NCBI GenBank assembly: GCA_964520985.1
Contig: CAZFPB010000006.1
Span: forward strand, 1 to 63,853
Source of the DNA: CAYSGL01 sp964520985
GTDB lineage: Bacteria; Pseudomonadota; Alphaproteobacteria; Micavibrionales; Micavibrionaceae
Reading direction: 5' to 3'
DNA: 63,853 nucleotides
This document shows, piece after piece, positions 42,463-49,456 of the stretch (within the stretch, counting starts at the first letter, position 1; every line of letters starts with the position of its first letter). The notes below the pieces were generated by a model. The model searched no databases, was not told the origin of the DNA, and saw only the letters and a list, made by a program, of their open reading frames with translations. Both the position numbers and the translations under genes were made by a program.

Positions 42463-43050
42463 TTAAGAGTTAAGGCCGTCGTCGTCGGGAAGCTCGCCGA
42501 GCCAATCGAGCGCACGTTGAAAGGTGATTTTCGAGCCAAAGACGGCGGATTGCCCGGCCTTAATATTGAAGGGCTCCCCGCCATTCATTTCCTCGACGAA
42601 ATCGGCGGAAACCTCGTAAACGAGACGCGGCAGCGGATGCCGTTCGATCGGCGAATTGAACTCGGGAAAATCCTCACCGCAAAGCCCGGCCATGATCGCG
42701 AGCTTGAGCTCTTTCCATTGTTCATCCTGCCAATTCGGGATTTCGCCGCGGTAACTCATGAGGATTCCGGCGCGCATGAAAATCATGATCTCCATCCCCT
42801 TTTGAATCGCGTCGGCGAGGACAAGGTTCGCGGCCGCTGGTTTGACTTGCTTCAAATACATGAACCCGGCCCCGGCGAGAACGACGCGGCGGATTCCGAT
42901 CCCGACGGCGCGGTTCGTCTTGTGGAGCCAGCGATCGAAAACCTCGGCGTTCTCACTCCCGGGCTCGTAAGGGTTGGCGGTTGGCTGATCAAGAATCCCG
43001 GCCGCGATCCCGCGTTGCTCGGCTTGTTCGATGGTTTCGATGAGGTTCAT
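42463..43050 (-). CDS. Hypothetical protein
   Basis: A 195-residue protein, with the start MNLIETIEQAEQRGIAAG at 43048-43050, a helical N-terminal region, VVLAGAGFMYLKQVKP near residue 60 and an acidic end ELPDDDGLNS. The ATG has CCCCC 4 bases upstream. No family is recognised. A 220-base structured leader precedes it. Confidence 0.62.
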   Translation of the reverse strand: MNLIETIEQAEQRGIAAGILDQPTANPYEPGSENAEVFDRWLHKTNRAVGIGIRRVVLAGAGFMYLKQVKPAAANLVLADAIQKGMEIMIFMRAGILMSYRGEIPNWQDEQWKELKLAIMAGLCGEDFPEFNSPIERHPLPRLVYEVSADFVEEMNGGEPFNIKAGQSAVFGSKITFQRALDWLGELPDDDGLNS

Positions 43051-43270
43051 TTGTGGGGGTTGGTTTGTCGTGAAAATGTGCCCCGCGGCGCTTCGCTGCA
43101 CTGTCTCCGAGTTATGGGATTTCCCTCTCTTTCGAGCCTCGGGCGGGGATTTCCTTTCCGCCGCAAGGGAATACCTTGTGACTCGGCGGCGGCGAAAAAA
43201 TTGGAGAGGGGCAGGCCGGGAGCTCAAACGCCTTTAGTGTTGCGTCCCGGGCTCCGCCCCTCAAATCGTT
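43051..43270 (-). other. 220-base gap with structured leader, no gene
   Basis: No convincing frame is present. On the minus strand TTGAGC and CCAATT lie 17 bases apart near 43190-43225, a weaker variant of the promoter core. Downstream, GGAAATCCC occurs twice and there are several C/G-rich self-complementary segments. This may be a long leader or small RNA for the gene below. Confidence 0.45.
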
Positions 43271-44419
43271 TTAGGCCGGGGTTTGCTCGGCGGGCTTTTT
43301 GGTTCCGATCGGAATATCGTCATCGTCGGCGCTGGCGGCCTCGCTGGCGGCCGCTGGCGGTGATTCCTCGGTCTTGTCAGCCGGGGCCGGGGCCTCGCCC
43401 GCTGGCGGTGCCTCGACGGCGTCCGGGGTCGATTTCTCGATCGTGATCGTGAAGCCGTTAAGCTCGATCGCCGCGCCTCCCTTGGCGGCCGCGTATGCGA
43501 TGAGTTGTTCGAGGGTCGATTCGCCCTCAAATTCGCCCTTGTGGAACTTGATCGCTTTCGCGACCTGCCAACCCTTCACGATGAACGGAAGGATCGACTT
43601 TTGATCCGGGATCGGGAGCCCGACGAATGCTTTTAGCTCGTTCGTCGTTTTCAGGATTTCCGAGGCCCGGATTTGCTTCGAGACGGCCTCGCCGTGATTC
43701 GCTTCGAGCATGTCGGCGCATTCGGCGCGGTAGGGGGCGACATCCTCACCGGCCGCGCGGTTCTCTTGCCGGGCGGCTTCGGCGTCTTTCTTCGCTTTGT
43801 TGATCGTCTTGCGACCGGCGACGACCTCGGCGGCTTGCTCGGGTGAGTTGGCGAGCAATTCCTTTGCGGTGGAGACGGAACGGGCGGAAACGCCGGTTGC
43901 CTCGGCGGCGAGCTCGGCGGCCGTTTTCGGCTTCTCCGGAACAACCTCGACCTTATCGAGAACCGCCAGCGGGTCGGGAGTGGCGGGGGCGGCCGGAGCG
44001 GTGCCGGTTGCCGCGGCGGGCTTTTTGTCGGCGTTCGCCTTTTTCTCTTCCTCGCGCTTTTTCGCCTTGGCGGCCTTTTCCTTGGCGAGCTCTTCCGCGA
44101 AATACGGTTCGAGCCCGGCCGCCACGATCGCGCGTTGCGACGTGTTCAGTTGTCGGCGGTTGAGGTTCTTGTCGCGCACGAACGAGACAACGGAATCACC
44201 ATCGATCGACGGGTCGAAATCGCGGTAAATCGGCGGAACGAGGACCTTGAAACACGCCGTTTGACGGTTGCGGCCGTCGAGAACATGGCCATCGAGCAAA
44301 ACGATTTTCTCGCGGAGGCCGCGGACCTTGATGGATTCGCCGAGTTCGTCGATCTCTTCGGGCGAGGCCTCGGGAAAGATGGCGGAAAGCGGATGGATGG
44401 GAAGCGGTTGAGCGTTCAT
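43271..44419 (-). CDS. ParB-like (ParB/Srx N-terminal domain) protein
   Basis: A 382-residue protein. Residues 1-100 carry the ParB-N pattern: PLSAIFPEASPEEIDELGES, then IVLLDGHVLDGRNRQTAC and the FVRDKNLNRRQLN box. Residues 125-185 are charged, alanine-rich linker with KEKAAKAKKREEEKK. A helix-turn-helix-like part (ATGVSARSVSTAKELL) follows, and then an acidic/proline tail. There is no ParA neighbour. It may bind DNA as a regulator. The start is uncertain: an in-frame ATG at 44570-44572 would add 51 residues. Confidence 0.8.
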   Translation of the reverse strand: MNAQPLPIHPLSAIFPEASPEEIDELGESIKVRGLREKIVLLDGHVLDGRNRQTACFKVLVPPIYRDFDPSIDGDSVVSFVRDKNLNRRQLNTSQRAIVAAGLEPYFAEELAKEKAAKAKKREEEKKANADKKPAAATGTAPAAPATPDPLAVLDKVEVVPEKPKTAAELAAEATGVSARSVSTAKELLANSPEQAAEVVAGRKTINKAKKDAEAARQENRAAGEDVAPYRAECADMLEANHGEAVSKQIRASEILKTTNELKAFVGLPIPDQKSILPFIVKGWQVAKAIKFHKGEFEGESTLEQLIAYAAAKGGAAIELNGFTITIEKSTPDAVEAPPAGEAPAPADKTEESPPAAASEAASADDDDIPIGTKKPAEQTPA

Positions 44420-44580
44420 GAGATGGAATCGGGCTAGGGTTGGTTCGGTATCGAGCGCCAAAATCAGCGCGTAATGGTTCAGTGTTTCAGTTCCGGGAAA
44501 ACGGTCCCCGTTGCCAAGGTCGAGAAATCCGATCCGTTTCCGGAAAGGTTCGAGCCAGTGGGGGGAGAGCATGGCGGCGG
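44420..44580 (-). other. 161-base gap upstream of the ParB-like gene
   Basis: An in-frame N-terminal extension of the ParB-like protein could be encoded here. As a leader it carries no match to the conserved promoter unit. I see no other gene or clear hairpin. Confidence 0.35.
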
Positions 44581-44847
44581 CTAGGGGTTCGGTTTCTGCT
44601 TTTCCGTTTGGAGCATCTCGACCGCGTCGATCATAATCAATGCGATGCCGAGTTTCGGTTCCTGCCTCTTGCTCTCGTCACGGCTCAACCATTTGCAAAC
44701 GGATTGCCTCGAAATTGGAGTCGAGGTCATGCCGCGCATGGTTTTTGCAAGCTGAACGATCGAGCCGTGATTCGCATGAACCCACGCGCGGACGGGCGCG
44801 AGGTGATCGTTTGCGAAGTCGGTCGAGGATGGGAGGGCAGAGGCCAT
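44581..44847 (-). CDS. Cro/CI-like helix-turn-helix transcription regulator
   Basis: An 88-residue protein starting MASALPSSTDFANDHLAPVR. The stretch GSIVQLAKTMRGMTSTPISR then QSVCKWLSRDESKRQEP reads as a helix-turn-helix with the second helix at SRQSVCKWL. Short regulators of this size are typical of phage Cro-type or YdaS-type proteins. It could be the protein that reads the repeated palindromes or promoter spacers. The ATG has CCCCC 2 bases upstream. Confidence 0.78.
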   Translation of the reverse strand: MASALPSSTDFANDHLAPVRAWVHANHGSIVQLAKTMRGMTSTPISRQSVCKWLSRDESKRQEPKLGIALIMIDAVEMLQTEKQKPNP

Positions 44848-44905
44848 GCGGGGGAAAGTGTCACGATTCGGGGCATTCGGCAACAAAAGAAACGGAGCGG
44901 CGCTT

Positions 44906-45088
44906 TCAGTCGGGTTTCGCTTTCTCCCATTTCCGGAAATCGCCCTCGGCGACAAACTGCCGCGCGTGCCGGTAGAGGTAGAAATAGCGATCCCATCCTC
45001 CCGAGCATTGCCCTTTGTGGATATTCACCGGGCGGCCGGTTGCCGGGTTGACGTAGCGGCCGACGAGGCGGCGATTTGTGATTTTCAT
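44906..45088 (-). CDS. Small basic protein
   Basis: A 60-residue protein, MKITNRRLVGRYVNPATGRP, with aromatic residues in the middle (GGWDRYFYLYRHARQF) and a lysine-rich end. It overlaps the previous gene by 4 bases. It could bind RNA or DNA. No family is recognised. Confidence 0.65.
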   Translation of the reverse strand: MKITNRRLVGRYVNPATGRPVNIHKGQCSGGWDRYFYLYRHARQFVAEGDFRKWEKAKPD

Positions 45089-45360
45089 CGATTGCGTTTC
45101 TTCTTTTTTGATGGCTCGGGTTGATCGATCCCATGGGTTTCTTTCAGATACTCCCACGCCTCGGCCTCGAAATCGAATGATTGCCCGGTCACGACGTAGT
45201 GTTTCCCCGAGTAGAACGCATAAACTCCGCGGCTGGCGACGTGCCGAACGTTCGGCTTGCCGTGAGCCAACAACGCGGCCTTTTCGGCGGCGAGATATTC
45301 CGCGTGACGTTGCTCGATGTCGTCATCGATCTTGAATCGCCATTTCGGGCCGTCGCTCAT
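45085..45360 (-). CDS. Hypothetical small protein with a basic end
   Basis: A 91-residue protein, MSDGPKWRFKIDDDIEQRHA at the start and KKKKRNR at the end. A beta-like segment (GVYAFYSGKHYVVTGQSFDF) suggests a small fold. The ATG has CCCC 3 bases upstream. It follows the repeated hairpin. Confidence 0.65.
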   Translation of the reverse strand: MSDGPKWRFKIDDDIEQRHAEYLAAEKAALLAHGKPNVRHVASRGVYAFYSGKHYVVTGQSFDFEAEAWEYLKETHGIDQPEPSKKKKRNR

Positions 45361-45375
45361 GATGGGGAAGGTTGA

Positions 45376-45424
45376 GGCCCGGGCGCGCTCGGGGGGAAAT
45401 GGACGCGCCCGGACCATGGGGGGA
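45376..45424 (-). terminator. Repeated hairpin, copy 1
   Basis: CCGGGCGCG pairs with CGCGCCCGG (9 bp). About 50 bases here, including the stem and its loop, are repeated with one difference at 55355-55404. Both copies directly follow the stop of a gene that begins behind a conserved promoter unit. No T-run follows, so it may be an attenuator or RNA-processing element. Confidence 0.75.
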
Positions 45425-45428
45425 AATT

Positions 45429-45998
45429 TTAGCCGACGAGACGGGTCGGAAATTGATTGAAAAGCAGGCCGTTGACCGAGCAATTCACGATGACTTGCGT
45501 TTTCAGCGTGAACGCCTCGCCGTTCGCGAGCTCGACCTTGACGAACGAATATCCCCACGGATCGGAGTCGCCCTTGTAGGAAACCGAGGCGATCTCGCGC
45601 TCTCCGGCGAATTTCCGGATTTTCACCGTGAGCTTGCCCGAGTAGCTGGCGAGCAATTCCTCGGCGTATTTTTCGCCGGTCGCGGTCGCCTTGGCCTCTT
45701 TCTGTTTATCGGAGATTCCGACCCGGGGCTCGGGGGAAAACATCCGTCCCGATGGCTCAACACCCTCCGGCTTGCGGGTGTAATGCTTGGCGAACTCACG
45801 ATCTTCTTTCAATTGCTTCCATTTCGGCGAATTGAAATTCGTCGGGAATGCCGCTGTGAGGTTCCACCCGTGGGCGATCATCTTCTCATAGACCATTCCG
45901 ACCCGGGCGAGCGTCTGAACCTTCACGCGTTCGATGATCGCGGAGCGGGTTGGTTCGAGGGCGGCGGCGAGTTCCTTTGTGATCGTGTCGTTTTGCAT
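45429..45998 (-). CDS. Hypothetical protein, first gene behind conserved promoter unit
   Basis: A 189-residue protein starting MQNDTITKELAAALEP. The N-terminal 110 residues are helical and basic (KMIAHGWNLTAAFPTNFNSP). The rest has alternating strands (LTVKIRKFAGEREIASVSYK). No family is recognised. It lies between a promoter unit and the repeated hairpin. Confidence 0.68.
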   Translation of the reverse strand: MQNDTITKELAAALEPTRSAIIERVKVQTLARVGMVYEKMIAHGWNLTAAFPTNFNSPKWKQLKEDREFAKHYTRKPEGVEPSGRMFSPEPRVGISDKQKEAKATATGEKYAEELLASYSGKLTVKIRKFAGEREIASVSYKGDSDPWGYSFVKVELANGEAFTLKTQVIVNCSVNGLLFNQFPTRLVG

Positions 45999-46065
45999 AA
46001 CGACGCGAACTTGCCGGAGTTCCCGGCCCGCGTCAATGCGAAATGTTACCTTTCGGCGCTTTTTC
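45999..46065 (-). promoter_or_regulatory. Conserved early promoter unit, copy at 46.0 kb
   Basis: On the minus strand GCGCCGAAAGGTAACATTT, 5 bases, TTGACG, a 17-base spacer with CCGGGAACTCCGG, CAAGTT, CGCGTCGTT and the ATG. Four of the other copies share this exact geometry. Confidence 0.8.
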
Positions 46066-46069
46066 TTTT

Positions 46070-46106
46070 TTGGTGCAAATTTGCGTGAATCCGGCTTTCA
46101 CCGCGT
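46070..46106. promoter_or_regulatory. Palindromic operator candidate, inverted orientation
   Basis: The plus strand reads GGTGCAAATTTGCGTGAATCC followed by GGCTTTCACCG. The GCAAATTTGC core is the same as at 18.2, 29.4 and 55.9 kb, but the conserved flank (TTTGCG, A/G-AAT, CGG) lies on the other side. The site overlaps the end of the RecU-like gene. Confidence 0.55.
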
Positions 46107-46604
46107 TTCACGAATCGCCCGCAGGATATCCCAAAGGATGAACCCCTCGCCCCGGGGGCAAGGCGGGAGATGCCGCCACTTGAACGACTTCAATCCCATT
46201 GCGACGGCGACGCGGATCGTCTCGACGGTGATCACCTTCACTTGCCCCTCGTGACCCCACGCGATGCCGACGGCCGCGCCGAACTTGTGCCATTCCAGCA
46301 ACGCCCGAACCTGATCGTCTGAGATGCCTTTCTCGCCGATTTCGAGCCGAGGGTCGCCGGTCGTTTTCGCCTCGATGTGGAGTTGCTGGCCGCCGTTGGC
46401 GCTCCATACGCCCGAGTAATCGAGCCAAGGGTTTTCGAGGAAAATCACCTTTTTGAACGATTTCGATCCGATCACCCGAACCGGCGGATCGACCTTTTCG
46501 ATCTTGGCGATCCCGGCCCGCTTGTAAGCGGCGAAAATGCCCTCGATCGAGTCCTCGAAAATCTTCCCGGGGGTTTTCGTCGTGATTCTGAGTCGTGCGG
46601 CCAT
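46098..46604 (-). CDS. RecU-like Holliday-junction resolvase
   Basis: A 168-residue protein. The central block PWLDYSGVWSANGGQQLHIEAKTT contains the D, E-x-K nuclease core of the RecU/PBP-related recombinase family, and DQVRALLEWHKFGAAVGIAW is the following conserved block. It should cut Holliday junctions or branched DNA before packaging. The next gene upstream is an HNH endonuclease. Confidence 0.85.
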   Translation of the reverse strand: MAARLRITTKTPGKIFEDSIEGIFAAYKRAGIAKIEKVDPPVRVIGSKSFKKVIFLENPWLDYSGVWSANGGQQLHIEAKTTGDPRLEIGEKGISDDQVRALLEWHKFGAAVGIAWGHEGQVKVITVETIRVAVAMGLKSFKWRHLPPCPRGEGFILWDILRAIRETR

Positions 46605-46607
46605 GGT

Positions 46608-47414
46608 TCAAATGAGGGGGATTTGTGCGTCGGGACCGCGACGGGCGGCCGCCTTCCGGCGGGCTTGCTCGGCCGTCTTCGCCTTGTGGCAGGCTTGGCA
46701 GAGCGTTTGATAGTTGTCGAGCCCGCAAAGGCCGCCGCCCTCGGCGACCGGCTTGATATGATCGGCATCCCAAAGGGAACGCGAGCCGATGCCGGAGAAT
46801 CCCCGGGAGACGAGCGCCGAGATGATCGCCTCGCGCCGGAGGCCGGTGAGCCGCCGCAACCGCTGATCGACGGCCGCGATCCGGAGCTCGGTGAAATTGA
46901 GGTGCGTGATCGGCGTCGGAATCGCGATGAGCCCATTTCCCCGCCGCCGCCATGGCTGGCGGTCAATCCCCGAGCTTTCCACCCGTTCGAGATAGGCCTC
47001 GTTTTCGGCTTCGCGTTCGCGCCGGAGCGCCTCATATTTGCGACGGCGGAGTTCCTCGAAAATCGTCCCGAGACGCCCGGGCTCGATGCCGTATCGTCGC
47101 GAGGCCTTGTTCTCGGTCCGGTCATAAGCGGAAATCCCGCCGCTGGCCAGATTCCGCAGACGGATCAACGTGTTCTCGATCTTGACCGTATCGATCCCGC
47201 AGGTCGCGCAAACGCCCTTGTCGCGCTCGAACACGGCTTTCCGGGTATGTGGGGGCGAGTGAACGATCAAGGCCTCGGCGACGCATTTGTCGGAGCACCA
47301 CGAGCGGCGGCCTTTCGGGAGCGATGACGAGCACCATCGGCAGAGCGGTTTCCCGTCCGCGTCTCTCTTGTAACCCGGCATTCCGCCGCTGCGCCGCTTG
47401 CTCAAATCCTTCAT
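46608..47414 (-). CDS. HNH endonuclease with zinc-binding N-terminus
   Basis: A 268-residue protein with start MKDLSKRRSGG. CRWCSSSLPKGRRSWCSDKC at the N-terminus is a zinc ribbon, CATCG follows near residue 75, and the HNH core at the C-terminus is ADHIKPVAEGGG, LDNYQTLCQACHKAKT. All catalytic residues are present (D-H, N, H). It could cut concatemers or act as a homing-like or anti-host nuclease. It overlaps the SWIM gene by 4 bases. Confidence 0.93.
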   Translation of the reverse strand: MKDLSKRRSGGMPGYKRDADGKPLCRWCSSSLPKGRRSWCSDKCVAEALIVHSPPHTRKAVFERDKGVCATCGIDTVKIENTLIRLRNLASGGISAYDRTENKASRRYGIEPGRLGTIFEELRRRKYEALRREREAENEAYLERVESSGIDRQPWRRRGNGLIAIPTPITHLNFTELRIAAVDQRLRRLTGLRREAIISALVSRGFSGIGSRSLWDADHIKPVAEGGGLCGLDNYQTLCQACHKAKTAEQARRKAAARRGPDAQIPLI

Positions 47415-47683
47415 TGTCCCGTAAGTTTCTCGATCAACGCGTCGATGAGAAATTCGCGCGCTTCCTCGATATGCTTGCACCGGGATTTCGGCCCGGGCTC
47501 GATCGTTCCGTCGGTGAGGCCCGGCCGAAACCTAAAATCGAAATGCTGGCAACTGCATCGGCCGTTGCCCTTGAACTCGCCCAAATCGACGACGTGCTTG
47601 ATTGGCTCGCCTCCGGCGCGTTGCGAGTCGCTCGTGACGAGGAAACGCAACGCGGAGTCGAACGCCTCGACCCGGGAGCTCAT
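47411..47683 (-). CDS. SWIM zinc-finger protein
   Basis: A 90-residue protein. RCSCQHF and SRCKHIEEA form the C-x-C-x(n)-C-x-H SWIM signature, and the surrounding residues are as usual for that small domain. SWIM domains bind DNA or proteins. As a free-standing protein next to an HNH nuclease and a RecU-like protein it is likely a recombination or nuclease cofactor. The context supports this, but the evidence is indirect. Confidence 0.82.
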   Translation of the reverse strand: MSSRVEAFDSALRFLVTSDSQRAGGEPIKHVVDLGEFKGNGRCSCQHFDFRFRPGLTDGTIEPGPKSRCKHIEEAREFLIDALIEKLTGQ

Positions 47684-48195
47684 GCGGCGACGGCTTTGCG
47701 GTCAACGTATGCCATCCCGATAAACCCTTGCGCCTTGCCGATGCCGCGGCAAATCCGCAGGAACGCGCCCCGCTGGATATTTACGAGGCGATTGTCGAGG
47801 TTGAGGATCGCGATCGCGGCCGAGGCCGACGTTTCGACCCGGCCCTCGGCATCGAACCCGAGTTTCCGCCAATGATTGATTGCCGCGGTGACGAACGCTC
47901 CCATCGCTTCGGCATTCGGTCCGCTCCGGACCGGCGTCGGTTTCAGTGATCCGGATTTCGCGAACGTGATCCTCATCGCTTCATTGTTCCCGGCCGCGGC
48001 GATGACGGTTTGAAGGGCGAGCTTCATGGTTCCGGCCTCACCGCAGAGCGGGCCGAAATCAAAGGGAAAAACGTCGATCTCGATCTCGATTGAGCGGCCC
48101 GGGCGCGATTCGATGACGATTTTCGGTTCGAGGTCGGGGGCGGCGAGTAGCGCGCGGCAAGCGGCGCGCACGAGGTTTTCGATCGATTTATTCAT
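47680..48195 (-). CDS. KH-like (tentative) protein
   Basis: A 171-residue protein with start MNKSIENLVRAACRALLA. The segment IEIEIDVFPFDFGPLCGEAG then TMKLALQTVIAAA resembles a type II KH domain with the G-x-x-G loop (GEAG). The rest has SASAAIAILNLDNRLVNIQ. The call rests on this pattern only. The ATG has CCCCC 2 bases upstream. Confidence 0.55.
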   Translation of the reverse strand: MNKSIENLVRAACRALLAAPDLEPKIVIESRPGRSIEIEIDVFPFDFGPLCGEAGTMKLALQTVIAAAGNNEAMRITFAKSGSLKPTPVRSGPNAEAMGAFVTAAINHWRKLGFDAEGRVETSASAAIAILNLDNRLVNIQRGAFLRICRGIGKAQGFIGMAYVDRKAVAA

Positions 48196-48577
48196 GAGGG
48201 GGTAAGGGGGTTTCGTTGATCTGAACGCCCTGCCGGAGCTTTCCGACATTGAACGTTTGGATGAAGAGAAGCACGAGCCGAACAAGTAGGACGGTGGCGA
48301 CGTGGGGGGAAGATAGCAGCAAAATGGCAGCGATCGCAAGCTCGACGATGATCGAGAAAATCAGGATCGAGGCCGTCGGCGGCTCATCCTCCGGCGTCAT
48401 GATCCCTTGCGCGAACCATGGCCGCCAGAGAGCGACCGACGCGCCGAACACGATCGCCGGGAAGACGCCCGCGATCAAGAGGACCGCGCCGAGGACCTCG
48501 CGGCCGACGATGATCCCAACGGCGGCCGGGAGGATGGCGAGCGCGAGGGTGGCGAAATAGACTCGGCGCGATTTCAC
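48188..48577 (-). CDS. Membrane protein with several spans
   Basis: A 129-residue protein using a GTG start (VKSRRVYFATLALAILPAAV) that overlaps the loader stop. GGAGGTGATC, complementary to the 16S rRNA end over 10 bases, lies 2 bases before the GTG and is the best Shine-Dalgarno match I found. It has three to four hydrophobic segments (AAVGIIVGREVLGAVLLIA, ILIFSIIVELAIAAILLL). Its position among replication genes does not explain its role. Confidence 0.8.
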   Translation of the reverse strand: MKSRRVYFATLALAILPAAVGIIVGREVLGAVLLIAGVFPAIVFGASVALWRPWFAQGIMTPEDEPPTASILIFSIIVELAIAAILLLSSPHVATVLLVRLVLLFIQTFNVGKLRQGVQINETPLPPHE

Positions 48578-49443
48578 AAGATCACCTCCCCCGTTTTCGT
48601 GTCGGCCGTCATGCAATACTCGCGGCCGATCCGGCGCAAAATCGCGTCGGCCATCTGGCGGGTTTTGAAAAGCGCGGTGAGTTGCGTTCCGTTGTATTGC
48701 GTCGTGACGATCGTCCGGCGGCCGTGATTCACTCGATGCTCGGTGAGGTTGAGGAAAAATTCCTCGGCCTTCCGGTCAAACTCATTATTGCCGAAATCGT
48801 CGAGAATCAGGACATCGCAGGCGAAAAGCGGCCGGGTCGAGATGCCGACCTCGCCTTTCCGGTTGAACTCCGAAATCGCAAGCCGGAGCTCGGCGCATTG
48901 ATGGAACTCGACCCACTTCCCGGCATCGTGCTCGCGGCGGCCGATCCACACGGCCGAGCGGGTTTTCCCGGTCCTGCCGGGCCCGAAAATCGTCAATCCC
49001 CGGCGGCCCCCGATGACGTATTGCCGGGCGGCCTTGCGGGCGGCCGTGTCGGGAAGTTGCTCGGGATCGGTGTCGGCGTAATCGCCAACGGCAATCCGGA
49101 ACCGTTCGAGCCGGGCGGCGCGGATGCGTTCTTGCTCTTGACCGGCAATCTCGACGTTGTTCCGGCTGTTTTTCTCGTCGCAATCATCGCAAATCCCGCC
49201 CTCGGCCGAGGACCCGCAGAAAACGCAAACCTCGTCACGCAAGAGAAGCGGGAGCCGGTCGATTGCTGGCGGGATCACCGGCTCATCGATGGGAGCGGCG
49301 GCAGGACGTGGGAGGCCTTCCGGATCAATTCCGGCGGCGGCGAGGACCCGCAAGGCTTGCTCGCGAGAGGTTGTTGTTCTCCGGGGCCGCTGAACGGCTC
49401 GGCCGAGCAATGCGCGCTCGGGATCAATGTTTTCGTGATTCAT
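48574..49443 (-). CDS. DnaC/IstB-like helicase loader ATPase
   Basis: A 289-residue protein. An N-terminal region (about 1-60) leads to a zinc ribbon with CVFCG and CDDCDE. The AAA+ core has Walker A GPGRTGKTRS, Walker B VLILDDFG and the sensor TIVTTQYN. It should load the host replicative helicase at the phage origin. It follows the initiator gene, so the pair resembles lambda O and P. Confidence 0.92.
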   Translation of the reverse strand: MNHENIDPERALLGRAVQRPRRTTTSREQALRVLAAAGIDPEGLPRPAAAPIDEPVIPPAIDRLPLLLRDEVCVFCGSSAEGGICDDCDEKNSRNNVEIAGQEQERIRAARLERFRIAVGDYADTDPEQLPDTAARKAARQYVIGGRRGLTIFGPGRTGKTRSAVWIGRREHDAGKWVEFHQCAELRLAISEFNRKGEVGISTRPLFACDVLILDDFGNNEFDRKAEEFFLNLTEHRVNHGRRTIVTTQYNGTQLTALFKTRQMADAILRRIGREYCMTADTKTGEVIL

Positions 49444-49456
49444 GACGGTTTGACGA

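Noticed and set aside
44906..45157. An integrase or attachment site near the regulator genes
   Set aside because: No tyrosine or serine recombinase motif was found on either strand, and no tRNA-like repeat is present.
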